64,000 bases of DNA from Bisporella sp. PMI_857 (Eukaryota > Ascomycota > Leotiomycetes > Helotiales > Helotiaceae): assembly GCA_021307315.1 (NCBI GenBank), contig JAJSPD010000004.1, positions 682,001-746,000 of the forward strand, given 5' to 3'. Shown piece after piece: positions 23,666 to 34,573 of the stretch. The number at the start of each line of letters is the position of its first letter. The stretch's first letter is position 1. The position numbers and the translations under genes were made by a program. The notes beneath the pieces were generated by a model, which was given only the letters and a program-made list of their open reading frames with translations, made no database searches and was not told the DNA's origin.

Positions 23666-24755
23666 ATTTCGATTCGAGATGGAGCGCTGCTTTGAGCATA
23701 GCGAAGCGGGCATATATTTATGGTCTAGAGGACTATTGCATTTGCGGAGGCGTTTGCATCATATGTGGTCTGCTTTTCACAATATGGCGTTTATAAGGAT
23801 ACCCCGACCGAAAGAAAGGTCGTTGCAGCTATTGCATGGAATTGCATCAGGGATTTTCGCTAGGTAGCGATATAGGTAATTAAGTAGCTGAATGAATCAC
23901 CTTTATACAGTAGTATACAAGCACATACATGTCTTGCCGTGAATCATGTGAAAGTGGATTGCCTGGTTTTGCTTTTAACGTATCGATAATTTGCTTTAAA
24001 ACACTAAGCCTCAATATTATGGCTAATAGGTGTTATCTCACCAAAGTAGACTGCCTCTTAACAATCGAATTGGAGTTACTTACGCAGCCTGCAGTCCTCT
24101 ATATTCAAAGCACAGCTAAGATGTGAAACCACCATCTAACACGAGGACCAAGCAGATTTTCGAGTACGGCATCTGCCTCTTGGGGATATAGAAGACCGCG
24201 CTATACCAGGAAACGCTAGCCCAGCGTGTCTCCGCGCGAGGGAGGAAAAGCTTTTACTGCTCCCTTCCCCCCCCGCCTACCGCTTCCTAAGAAGAATTTG
24301 TGTTCTTCCGTACTCGCTCCTGCGCGTGGCCTTTTGCGTATTGGTCGACTGGAGAGGGACGCTCGTATACTCCTCCTCCTCCTAGGCACATCACGGAAGG
24401 GACCGTTATGGCTGCATTAAGGCCTGGGAACCTGCGATGCCGAGACCTTGTGGTTTGGAGGTGCGCGGAACATTAAGCTGGGAACGAACCTGCAATAGCG
24501 TGCACGGAGCATAGGGCATAGGTGTCACTTTCAAGTATTGCGCCTGGCAAGGAATAAGGAGTATAGTAAATGAAAGACAGTAATGTTGGAGAAGCTGCAA
24601 AGCGCTGGCATTTATATCACATAAGGAGTATCTATATGCTCTATTTACTTCGCAGCCGCTAGAGATCAAACGTGACCTAAAGAAACATTGCGAGATAGCC
24701 TCCATCAAGATGCGAAGGTATCAAAGTATGTGCAAGAAGGAGCAAGTTCGTTTAT
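23666..24755. other. Convergent intergenic region
   Basis: About 1.1 kb between two genes ending towards each other. The open frames in it (23679-23867, 24226-24420, 24406-24708) are short and unsupported. It is likely 3' UTRs plus spacer. Confidence 0.45.
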
Positions 24756-26301
24756 TTAATACATCAAAAGCCACCCAAAGACGCCCATCATTGCAAAGGC
24801 CAAGGTAACCCAGCTTCTTTGCAAGTTCGCTCCTGCTCCCTTCTTGCTGGTGGTTGCAGCTGGGGCCGCGGATGTTGTCGTGGTTGGAGAGGTCGCGCCA
24901 CTGGGGACGTTGCTCTCATCGTCAGCGAGTGGAGTGATTGCAAGGTTTTCCAGCTTGACGCCGCTGCTGGATTCAACATATTGATCGACGGTCAGCTTTG
25001 TAACAGACACTAGTTTGCCGTTGTTGGGATTGGCGATGCCGTTGTCGATCAAAGTCTGTACTCCCGGAGGAACAGCAGGAATGGTGAAGTTGGTGGTGAA
25101 ACCAGATTTTGTGGTAATCAAAGATGATTTACAGGTAGGAGGAACAACAGAAGTGTTTGTGGCAGTAACACCCTGAATCAGCGTTGTGTTGAGAGTGTTG
25201 AATTGCGCTTGAAGGACCTCAAAATCCGGAAGGTATTTAACTGAGCCGTTGCTGTACAGATTTACAAGGCCATAATTGGACTTCTCTTGTGTGTATTCAT
25301 AAACTACACCTCCAGAAAGGACTGGAGTAACTTGTGGCCCGTAGAGAGAAGGAACTTCTGTCCATATTCTGGGATATGGAACATTGCACCCATACTCGCT
25401 GAAGAAGACAGGAACACTAGTCTTTGCGAAGTCGCTCACTAGAACATCATAGCCCGAGGTAGTGAATGAAGAGTCACCACACCAAGAATATGAGTTCAAA
25501 GCAAAGAGATCCACACGGGTTGGATCTGTTGCATCGCCGGTTTCGGTGCACTGAAGATAGTTCCAGGTATCAAGGAGCAAGTCTCGAACGTCTGCAGCAC
25601 TATAGCCTACAGGAATCTGTCGGGCAGAGTTCTTTGCAATGTAGTTCTTCAAGTCCCGAGTAACGGCCTACAACAATTAGGATTTAACTTTAAAGTGCAT
25701 CTAATGGTAACACTTACTCTCATATATTGAGGCACGGTTGCGTGGCTCTCCTCGTTGATAACTTCATTTCCGGAGAAAAACAGTAAGGTATTTGGGTAGT
25801 TCTTGAAGGCCTCGACGACCCCAAAGGTTCTGTTCAAATAACCATCATAATAACTTTCCCAAGGAGCCACACGATTTATACTTTCGCCAGAGAGCGGCGA
25901 ATTAACATCCAAAAGAAGGTAGATTCCCACAGCATTGAAGATGCTTGCGCAAAGGTCATGGTTGATGTTCGGATCAAGGTTGTACACACGAATAGCATTG
26001 ATGCCCAGCTTCTGCATTATAGCCGCATCTCGAAGACACACCGCTCCATCGCTCAATGGGTCGCTTCCAGGATTATATCCTGAGCTTCCTGCAGGTTGGT
26101 AGGCAAGCCCAACGATCTGGAATCGTTTTCCCGTCTTTGGGTTGACGAAGTTGGCGCCTTGAATCTCGAGGGTCGGTACTGCGAGCGCGATGCTTGCAAA
26201 CGTCGCAAGCAGGAGCGTGAGCTGAGGACATGATTAGCAATGGGTGGACGAGCTGGGGACGAAGCGCGCAAATCGATCCATACCACGTTTATTGCGAACA
26301 T
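24756..26301 (-). CDS. GPI-anchored 1,3-beta-glucanosyltransferase, GH72 (Gas/Gel family, without CBM43)
   Basis: CDS complement join(24756..25667, 25718..26221, 26284..26301), 477 aa. Exon 1 is only six codons; splicing its 62-nt intron gives a signal peptide, MFAINVLTLLLATFASIALA. The enzyme cuts and re-ligates beta-1,3-glucan chains at the cell wall. The GH72 fold is recognisable from EIQGANFVNPKTGKRFQIVG, then the acid/base glutamate in LLFFSGNEVINE and the nucleophile glutamate in PVFFSEYGC. The catalytic domain ends near residue 330. A Ser/Thr-rich region (TSPTTTTSAAPAATTSKK) and a terminal hydrophobic segment are a GPI-attachment signal. There is no C-terminal eight-cysteine X8/CBM43 module, placing it in the Gas subgroup without that module. 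Intron 2 is 49 nt. Confidence 0.93.
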
Positions 26302-27098
26302 TTCGGGCCAATCGCGAAGATTGCGAAACCTCGGGGGTCTTTTTTTGGGTTTCCTCCCCGCAAATCTCAGGAATGAATGACAAAAGTTTGATCTTTTTGA
26401 AGGGAGTGTAAGGGGGAGAAACGAGCGCAGACGAAGAAGAAGAAAAAGCGAAAGAAGAGAGCAAAGATGCGAGGAGGAGGGAGATGATTGACTGGTACAA
26501 TCAAGTAGAAACAACGAGTAGAAACAACGAGTAGAGGAAATAAGGTGAGCAACGAGGTTTAATTACCCCATGAACACGGATAAAAGCGGGGATTCATATC
26601 GTGATAAGTAAGTAGATACTGACTGCAACAGCACGGTCCAGTAAATCGACCGGTCGCCCCTTGCCACATCGTATCGATTAAGGTTCTTACCGAATAGGCC
26701 AGGCCAAGCCCCCCATTCTATGAAACAATTGGATACGCCTTCCTTATTTGATACAGAAATGAAACGCCTCCTTCTGAGTAAGCAAACTGGGCAAGCAATG
26801 CCCGTATCAACTCGAGCATGAAATTATGATTAGCAGAGAAGTTTGCTGGCGAAGGCGTGTTATATGGCTTGCCGAGAGCAGTAGAATATCTGTTTCGCAG
26901 AGTATGGGGTAACTGAGCTTTTGGTACAGATGATATTTCACTCACTCCTAGAGGGATGGACAGGAATAGTCAATTATGAGTTTTCTATTTGTATAAAAGC
27001 CCTAAAACATCATGTTTGGACGCCGCGAATAAGTCTCATAGCTCTAAGTGCTTAAGTCTCCCAGATTAAACTTCATATCTCTCATAATTCTTACACGT
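26302..27098. other. Upstream region of the glucanosyltransferase gene
   Basis: About 800 bp between the GH72 start and the 3' end of the ACL2 gene, both on the minus strand. The part next to 26302 is rich in GA on the plus strand, that is, a CT-rich leader for the minus-strand gene, typical of highly expressed fungal genes. No gene is seen. Confidence 0.45.
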
Positions 27099-29005
27099 CT
27101 ATCCTCTGAACTCCTCAATCTTGTTCTGCGCTGCACGGCCTGGGACTAGGGCGAGAGGGACGATTCCACTGACGTGCATATCTGGGCCATATACATGCAT
27201 ATCCAGCTTCAATTCTTGTCCGACCGACTTGATGTTCTTCAGGCCTTCTTGGTAGTTGGGCCCAGCGCGTCTAACCCAGATTTGAACCTTGTGCTCAATG
27301 AGCTGAGGTGCAAATTCTCGGAGGGCGCGAATGACACCCTTGAAGGTGGATGCGACGTTGGTGAAGTTAGCAATACCACCACCAATGAAGAGAACCTTGC
27401 CCTCCGGGGAAAGAGGAGCACGCAGCATTAAGTCAAGAACCGTTCGTGCATAGTGGAAGGTTTGAGTCTCAGTTGGTGCTCCAGAGTACTCTCCGTAGTT
27501 GGCGAGCTGATCAGAGAAACCACTGCTTGCAATGGCGTCAGCATAGACAACTGAAGCACCACCACCAGCAACTAAGGTCCAGATACGTCCATTAGGGTTT
27601 AGGATTGTCAGCTTGAGGGATGCACCAGTCTTCGCATCAAGCTCGGCGATATAAGCCTCCTCCTTGCTCAATTCACGACCGAAAGGCGCAGGGAATTCCA
27701 TAGGAGGTCCTGCATCAATGTTGACCTTTCCATCAGCAGACTTGGCAGCGGTAATACCAAGGGCAGCTGGCGAACGCGCGACAGCCCACTTGACACCGCA
27801 CTCAAATTCTGCGGTCTGATCAAGCTTGGCAGCCAAATCCAAGAAGTGCACATCCGCTGATGTGCCTTCAGAGTTGGGAATAACGACTAGAGGGTTGATT
27901 TCGAGGTAGGTGAATTGGCAATCGACGTAGACAGCGTATAATCTCGTGATGAAGTCGACTAGAACATTGTGGACGCCTTTGGGTACTTTCTTGAGAAGAC
28001 CAGTAGCGATTTCTTGATTGGAGGGATATTCAGAGAGGTCAACTGGGATTAAAAGCTTTTCAGCTTTGGCATCAACGTCACCAACGTCTACTCCTCCCTC
28101 ATGTGTAAAGAGAATCCAATCGCCCTGAAAGAGAAGCGGTTAGCACGTGAAGGTATTGAGTACATGGCTTGCAAAAGACAGAAAGATGCCGACTGCTTGA
28201 TCAATATTTCTATAGGGCTGAAATCTATAAAGCCATCGAAGCTATGCCCTAGCTACTTATGCAGGTACGAAATTGGATGGCTTCTTCACATGTGGTCGAG
28301 TATCGTAGGTGGGACCAGGAAGGTGTTCTTAGCGTCCGCTCGTCCGGCCGGCTTTGAGCCCGATCCGAAAAGAACAAAATTGCCCAGCGCCCCGGACCAT
28401 TTTGCAGCATATCGAAAATCCGACGGTATTTAGAAGAAAGAAAATTTGTCCTTCTTTAATCTTGTTCCGAAGGCCAAGAATCCACCGATCCTATAGCTCC
28501 TGCCACCATGGAAATCTTTCGGAGCGGATCATGCACATAAACAAATCGAAGAAATTCGGACATACCTCTCTTTGGGAATTGATGTTAATGTAGTACTCCG
28601 TTCCGTCTGGGTGCGGTACGAATGGCTCGACCAAAATTGTCTAAGGACACCAACGACAGTTTCTACCTTTTGGGGCTTTCCAGCACGCTCAGCGATCCAA
28701 GCCTTCGCCTCTGGCCAAGTCTTATTCAAAGCTAGGAGACCGCTCTTGCCTCGCCGCTTGATAAGTTGATCAGGCTTTGCAACGAACTTGGAGCCGGGAA
28801 CGAGGAGCCATGGATATATGGTTTCCGCCTGGTCAAGAATTGAGGAGATTGATGCATCTTCTGGAAAGTATAGGGAGGCGAGCTTTGGAGGAGGGTTGTG
28901 TACTGCGGATTTTGGGAGAGGAGAAGGCTTGATGACTGGAGCTCTGGTGAGGTGATAGTTGATGATGGCCTTTCCATCAGCCTCGGAGATTGACTTCGCA
29001 GACAT
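27099..29005 (-). pseudogene. ACL2: ATP-citrate lyase, smaller subunit (ACL2; ATP-grasp part), with an apparent one-base frameshift
   Basis: Gene structure complement join(27099..28124, 28566..29005); 488 aa if the frame were intact. With ACL1 it makes cytosolic acetyl-CoA and oxaloacetate from citrate, ATP and CoA. This subunit supplies the ATP-grasp and citrate-binding regions: KRRGKSGLLALN, LFTHEGGVDVGDVDAKAEK, FTYLEINPLVV, VAGGGASVVYADAI, NYGEYSGAPTE and GGGIANFTNVASTF are all present. In exon 1 the frame breaks at 28633-28636 (four A on the plus strand): the upstream frame reads GVLRQF and the next frame continues as LVEPFVPHPDGTEYYININS, joining correctly to GDWILF after the 441-nt intron. 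Restoring the family reading needs one more base there. Everything else is well preserved, so a sequencing or assembly error is more likely than a dead gene. I use the pseudogene type only to flag the break. Confidence 0.85.
28125..28565 (-). other. 441-nt intron of ACL2
   Basis: Donor GTATGT follows codons for QRE; the acceptor TTTCAG precedes GDWILF, with a GCTAAC branch site about 20 nt upstream. It is several times longer than the other introns in the window (mostly 45-110 nt). No coding or RNA feature is recognised inside it. Confidence 0.8.
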
Positions 29006-30302
29006 TGTGAGAGAGGAAAGGTGTGTTGCTGTTCAATCGGGTCAGCTAACGTCTTCTCTGTGCGTGTAATGAGCTAACAAAAAGGTGCTAGATGTTGCTA
29101 TTGTCTGTATATTGATCAGACTTGGGATGATACACTTGGAATTGAGTGGTGAATAACAAGTGATGATGATCATCCGAGCATTCAACCAAACTAGGCACAC
29201 ACATAACCATTGAGAAGTCGGTGAGCTATCTGTCCATCATCCCTTGGTACTTCGCAGGGAGCAATTGCAGGGGAAAGGGCAAGGATGGGGAGAGCACCCG
29301 GCGACAACTTCAACTTACCAAGGGGATATGTTTATTGCTAACTCCCAACGCCTTATTGACAACGAGCAACTATGAACAAGTATTAATTGACGATGATACT
29401 GGTGAAAGAGGCAGTTTAGGAAGTGTGGTGGTGATGGTGATGATGGTGGTTGTAGTGGAGTGGGAGTGGTTATGATTACGGACACCGAAGAGTTGAGGTG
29501 GAGGGAGAAACAGCGCGAATCGAGAATATTCTCTTACTTCACTGTTCAAGTTTCGAGGACCAGAATTTTGGCGTTGGCGTTGGCGGGGGGGGGGGAGGGG
29601 GGAAGGTTAGTGGTGAGCGGTCAGGGAAAGTTTTGGCTTTACGGGTTCGGTTGATTTTTTCTTAGGCCGCTCAACAACCCCGAAGTGTGGAGCCTTATTG
29701 GGCTTAATGCCCCTACAACATAAGCAGAGTCAGCCTGTTACTACCTACCCAATCCCGCCGGCTCTTATTAATGGAGGTCCGACCAACGCACACCCTTCAC
29801 CCGTTCCCCCCAAAAAAATAAAAATCCAGAGAGAAAAAAGGGCGACAGGGATATAGCTCAATTCACCTCAACCACATACTCCCACCTCTCAATAATAGGT
29901 TTCAAGGGCAACCAGAGCCACCAATTTGATTCCTACCCCCTTCCTCCCCACTGTCGGACTCCGCAACCATTTTGTTCAGTCAATTGTCCGGCCATTACAC
30001 AACTCCAAACCACTCCATCCCACATCACAACTCCCTCATTCTATTGTTCTCGGTGTTCATTGTTCGACCATCAGAGGGGCTGCATCTGCCAAAATCTTAC
30101 CTTACGAGACTGCCCTTTCCCGACTTACCCACCCACAAAACTTTATCCTTTCCTTGACTTTACGCCAACTCGGAACGAACAGTTCTGATATTCACACGTA
30201 AATTGGTAGGTTGATTGATTTCGTCGTCGTCGTCTTCTACCCTCAAGCTCCGCAAAACTCTAGCAGACGCATCACTAACCTCAGCTGAAGCTCAGAGTCA
30301 AG
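29006..30302. promoter_or_regulatory. Shared divergent promoter of ACL1 and ACL2
   Basis: A 1297-bp spacer between the head-to-head starts of the two ATP-citrate lyase subunits. It contains a G-rich tract (29585-29602), CT-rich tracts close to ACL1 (for example 29925-29955) and a CGT-repeat/CT-rich leader at about 30221-30240. Co-regulation of the two subunits from this region is inferred from the arrangement, which I recall as common in Pezizomycotina. Confidence 0.55.
29585..29602. repeat. G-rich homopolymer tract
   Basis: Eleven G, one A, then six G on the plus strand, inside the ACL1/ACL2 promoter. Confidence 0.85.
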
Positions 30303-32345
30303 ATGCCTTCTGTTACTTCGAACAGCAATGGGCTTACTGCCAGTGGCCCGCAAGCAAATGTCAACGATAATATCCGTCGGTTCACAGCTCCTAGCCGGAC
30401 TTTAAGCCCTCGTTCTGAACACGCCCTTTTCCACGACAAGACAAGATGCTTCGTTTATGGTCTACAGCCTCGAGCTGTGCAGGGAATGCTCGACTTCGAT
30501 TTCATCTGCAAACGCAAAACCCCATCCGTTGCTGGTATCATCTATACATTCGGTGGTCAATTCGTGAGCAAGATGTACTGGGGAACCAGCGAAACCCTGC
30601 TTCCAGTCTACCAAAGTGTAGAGAAGGCAATGGCCAAGCATGCCGACGTTGATACTGTTGTTAACTTCGCATCCTCTCGGAGTGTTTACCAATCTACCCT
30701 TGAGCTGATGGAGTACCCTCAAATCAAGTCGATCGCCATCATTGCTGAAGGTGTTCCCGAACGAGTAAGTATCTCTGCCTTTCACGGCCTTACGTGTAAT
30801 CTAATCAGGATTTAGCGTGCTCGCGAGATCCTTCACGTAGCTGAGAAGAAGGGCATCACAATTATCGGCCCTGCGACAGTTGGTGGAATTAAGCCTGGAT
30901 CCTTCAAAATTGGTAATACGGGTGGTATGATGGATAACATTGTTGCGTCCAAGCTTTACCGCAAGGGATCTGTAGGCTATGTTTCCAAGTCCGGTGGTAT
31001 GTCCAACGAGCTCAACAATATCATTGCAAACAACACAGATGGTGTGTATGAGGGAGTTGCTATTGGCGGTGATAGATATCCTAGCACAACTTTCATTGAC
31101 CATCTCTTACGATACGAAGCCGACCCTGATTGCAAGATCTTGCTGCTTCTAGGAGAAGTTGGAGGTGTGGAGGAGTACAGAGTTATTGAGGCCGTTAAGA
31201 GCGGAAAGATCACAAAGCCAATTGTCGCCTGGGCTATTGGAACTTGTGCAAGCATGTTCAAGACGGAGGTTCAATTTGGACATGCTGGATCTTTCGCTAA
31301 CTCTGAGCTTGAAACCGCAAACCACAAGAACAAGTCCATGAAGCAAGCCGGTTTCTTCGTTCCAGACACCTTTGAAGATATGCCAAATGTTCTTGCATCC
31401 GTCTACAAAAAGCTTGTCAGCGATGGAACCATCAAGCCACAGCCTGAGCCAGTTGTGCCAAAGATTCCTCTTGATTACTCCTGGGCGCAGGAACTTGGAC
31501 TCATCCGAAAGCCAGCTGCATTCATCTCCACAATCTCCGACGACCGTGGACAGGAACTTCTTTATGCCGGCATGCCAATCTCTGATGTTTTCAGGGAGGA
31601 TATCGGTATTGGAGGTGTCATGTCGTTGCTCTGGTTCCGTCGTCGTCTCCCAGACTATGCCAGCAAGTTCCTCGAGATGGTGCTCATGCTCACAGCCGAT
31701 CATGGTCCGGCTGTGTCTGGTGCTATGAATACCATCATCACCACGAGAGCTGGAAAGGATTTGATTAGTGCACTTGTTAGCGGTTTGTTAACCATTGGAT
31801 CAAGATTTGGTGGTGCTCTAGATGGTGCTGCAGAGGAGTTCACCAAGGCATTTGACAAGGGTCTCAGCCCACGTGATTTTGTTGACACCATGCGCAAGCA
31901 AAATAAACTCATCCCAGGTATTGGCCACAAGGTGAAGTCCCGTAACAACCCAGATCTCCGTGTTGAGCTGGTTAAGGAGTTTGTCAAGAAGCGCTTCCCT
32001 AGCTGCAAGATGCTTGACTATGCCTTGGCAGTTGAATCGGTTACTACATCCAAGAAGGATAACCTGATCCTGAACGTTGATGGTGCTGTTGCTGTTTGCT
32101 TCGTTGATTTAATGAGAAATTGTGGAGCATTCAGCGCCGAGGAGGCTGAGGATTACCTATCAATGGGTGTTTTGAACGGTCTGTTTGTGCTTGGTCGAAG
32201 CATTGGTTTGATCGCTCATTACCTTGATCAAAAGAGACTCCGCACTGGTCTTTACAGACATCCTTGGGATGATATCACCTATCTTCTCCCAAGTTTGTCC
32301 TCTGGTGCGCCCGGTAATGAGGGTCGTGTTGAGGTTCAGCTGTAA
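30303..32345 (+). CDS. ACL1: ATP-citrate lyase, larger subunit (ACL1; CoA-ligase plus citrate-synthase-like part)
   Basis: CDS join(30303..30764, 30816..32345), 663 aa; intron of 51 nt. This is the C-terminal half of animal ACLY as a separate polypeptide. The first part is a succinyl-CoA-ligase-alpha-like domain ([49 protein letters not shown]) with the phosphohistidine loop [12 protein letters not shown], where catalysis passes through phospho-His. The second part is the citrate-synthase-like domain ([60 protein letters not shown]). All key segments are intact. It is divergent from ACL2, presumably under common control, and supplies cytosolic acetyl-CoA for lipid and sterol synthesis and histone acetylation. 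Confidence 0.95.
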
Positions 32346-32984
32346 ATTATGTGATTTTATGGCTTTTGGAGTTAATTCCTTACGATGGGTAGCCTCGGTA
32401 GACAAAGACTTGCTATAGCAGCTTTTTAATAAGAATAAAAAGATCATGACCATTCGAACATATCTATATAGCGCTCTTATTGTTGGTTTCTCATGCAAAG
32501 TAGCTTCTAAAAGTTTTTGGGGGGGGGAGGGGGGGAGGAGGCTGCTGATGAGAAATTAACGTCTTGTGACACCCATGAATCTTCACTAAGGAAAGATCCG
32601 ATCTTTAAAACTGGATTCAGTGCTGGAGGTGTTATATACTCAGGTCAGACTGAAAGTTAATAACAATAAAATCAAGCGTAGTGTGATATGATCGTCAACC
32701 TGTCATTTCTTGATCGAGTATGCTACCTGAAGAACCGAGAAGGAAAGACAAGGGGTATAGAAAGACCAGGAAGCATTTTTAAGCTTCTAACCAGTATAAA
32801 AAGCCAGGTTGAGTCTAGCAATCCCATATCATACAGAGTTCATGAAGACCATGTAACGCCCCGAGCCATATATCCCATACGCCACAACCAGCAACCCAAG
32901 CACCCGGATTAGATCACTCTGCACAGTATGCAAACATTTCCTCTTCCCCTTCCTCATATTCTCATGCCTTCATAAGAAGAGGAA
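32346..32984. other. Convergent intergenic region with a G-rich tract
   Basis: About 640 bp between the 3' ends of ACL1 and the polymerase delta subunit gene. A G9-A-G7-type tract lies at about 32519-32537. No gene is seen. Confidence 0.5.
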
Positions 32985-33631
32985 TTAAGCATCGCCAACA
33001 ACATGGCTGGAGCTCATAAGCTCATCCACATGAGCTCGTTCAATACTCGTATTCCCCTTCTTCTCCTCCTTCAACAACACCGCTAGGACCTCGATGGGTG
33101 GGTGTAAACCAAGTTTGTTAGCACGGACCCAGCGCTTCATGCGCGCGATACCGATTGACGGCTATATATGTCCGTCGTTAGCCTCAATGCCCGGATGGCC
33201 ACAACAGGGAGGGGAGGTAGGGAAGCCAATATACGCACCCCAAATTGGGAGCTCATGTCAAACAGCCTCAAGATCTTCTCCTCGACGGTCAGCCCTTCCT
33301 GGTGCATCCTGGGCGCCCTCCTCTCCGCCTCTCTCGCCTCCCAGTACTTTTTGACCTGCGCATTCGTGACCTTCTCCGCCTCGAGCTCCTCCTTCGTCTT
33401 CTCCTTTTCCGGCTTGGCCAGCTCTACCTTGGCCTGTTGGACCACGGCGGCCTCGGAGGTGACGTGGCCAAGGTCGGGCGCTTTATCCAACGCCTTCGCG
33501 GGGATCTCGGGCTTTTCTTTCAAGGGGGCAGAGGAGGTGGGCTTGCTGACTTTGTTGCTGAAGGAAAGGGTCTTTTGGGAGCCCTTCAGGGCCGGTCCGG
33601 TCGAGGTGCGGGCTTTGCGCGTTGCTGGCAT
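32985..33631 (-). CDS. DNA polymerase delta subunit 4 (Cdm1/POLD4 family)
   Basis: CDS complement join(32985..33161, 33239..33631), 189 aa. The 77-nt intron has a GTGCGT donor and ATATAG acceptor and is essential to see the family: it joins FDMSSQFG to PSIGIARMKRWVRANKLGL, the conserved core of the small POLD4 subunit (motif ending R-W-x-R-A-x-x-L-G-L-x-P-P), followed by PPIEVLAVLLKEE. The N-terminal half is a basic, disordered tail (MPATRKARTSTGPALKGSQ; a KTLSF element could be a PCNA-interacting motif). The subunit stabilises replicative polymerase delta and helps PCNA binding. Reading exon 1 alone gives a truncated protein without the core. Identification rests on the C-terminal motif. Confidence 0.85.
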
Positions 33632-34573
33632 TTTCGCGGTTCCGAAATACCTGTGTGATTTGGGGAGAGGGCCGTTGTGGGAGATGTGATGCTAGGCTAT
33701 GTGGATGTGGTGAGTTGAGGTGAGGTTTGGATGTTCCTGCTTGACTCTCGTCATAGAGCGAGGGGTGCCTGGTTGCACCTAGCAACCAGGGAGAATTTAT
33801 TTCGCTAATTTCAATTGGGTGTGCATTTGTTCGAACACTGTTTTTTTTGCTAAGTAGCTAATTCATAGTATTGCATGTTATTGGCTTAAAAGCTGTCAGC
33901 AAGGACAGCTTTATATATCTACTTATTTCCAACTGTGAGGTCACTGGACTCGTAGGTTAACCGTGGCGAAGACCTTACCCTAACCCTAACCCTATGGCAT
34001 TTTGGGGGGGTTTAGATTGATTAAGTCTTTAAGGGGTTTCGGAGATGTTCTCCTAACAATGGATAATCATAAGATTGTGATTCAAACCGCAACTGTATCT
34101 CTTCATCGAGCAACTACAGAAAATTAGGTACCTGGTTGCGGCTCAATCCTAACTATGTAAGTGCATCATCCACGAAGCCGCCTGGATCACTTCATGCCCC
34201 TGTCGATGTAGAAACCCGCCACAAATAAATACTCACGATCTTAAGTACTTTTCCAGTTTAGTTTCCTTTTCTTTGCACGGAAGTATTACCACATCATGGA
34301 GTTTTGAGATGTATCCCCTTAACCGTCGTTGCGGCGGGATCTCAAAAACCTCACTTTACAGGGCTAGATTAAATACAGGGTTTACTAATCAGAAACCTCG
34401 CTATTCGGTGATTCGATTCGTCATTGCCCCTTCTCTTTTCACCACTTATAATTACCAATCATACATTTACTCCGCTATATATCAGTCTCAAGATCCTCTC
34501 TTGACCCCTTGACCTAACTTCTACTTATTTCGCATATAAAACTCTTCATTGCATACATCTCAGATAAAACAAT
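33632..34573. promoter_or_regulatory. Divergent promoter region (polymerase delta subunit / dehydrogenase)
   Basis: A 942-bp spacer between divergent starts. It contains the short telomere-like repeat annotated separately and a T8 run near 33840. No coding frame here is supported; 34273-34512 is open but has no start, splice or family support. Confidence 0.45.
33978..33994 (+). repeat. Short interstitial telomere-type repeat (CCCTAA)n
   Basis: Two complete CCCTAA units and most of a third in perfect tandem, preceded by TTA. This is the complement of the TTAGGG telomere unit of most filamentous fungi. It lies 347 bp upstream of the polymerase delta subunit start. It may act as a telobox promoter element or mark old telomeric sequence; the sequence alone cannot say which. 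Confidence 0.8.

Noticed and set aside
28645..28690. A 26-nt GT-AG intron in ACL2 that would restore the reading frame
   Set aside because: Far below credible intron length and it would remove conserved residues; a one-base frameshift explains the data better.
30462..31703. Long minus-strand frames opposite ACL1
   Set aside because: Antisense shadows of a well-conserved gene.
33168..33689. 173-codon plus-strand frame opposite the polymerase delta subunit
   Set aside because: Antisense shadow; the minus strand gives a recognisable family with a proper intron.
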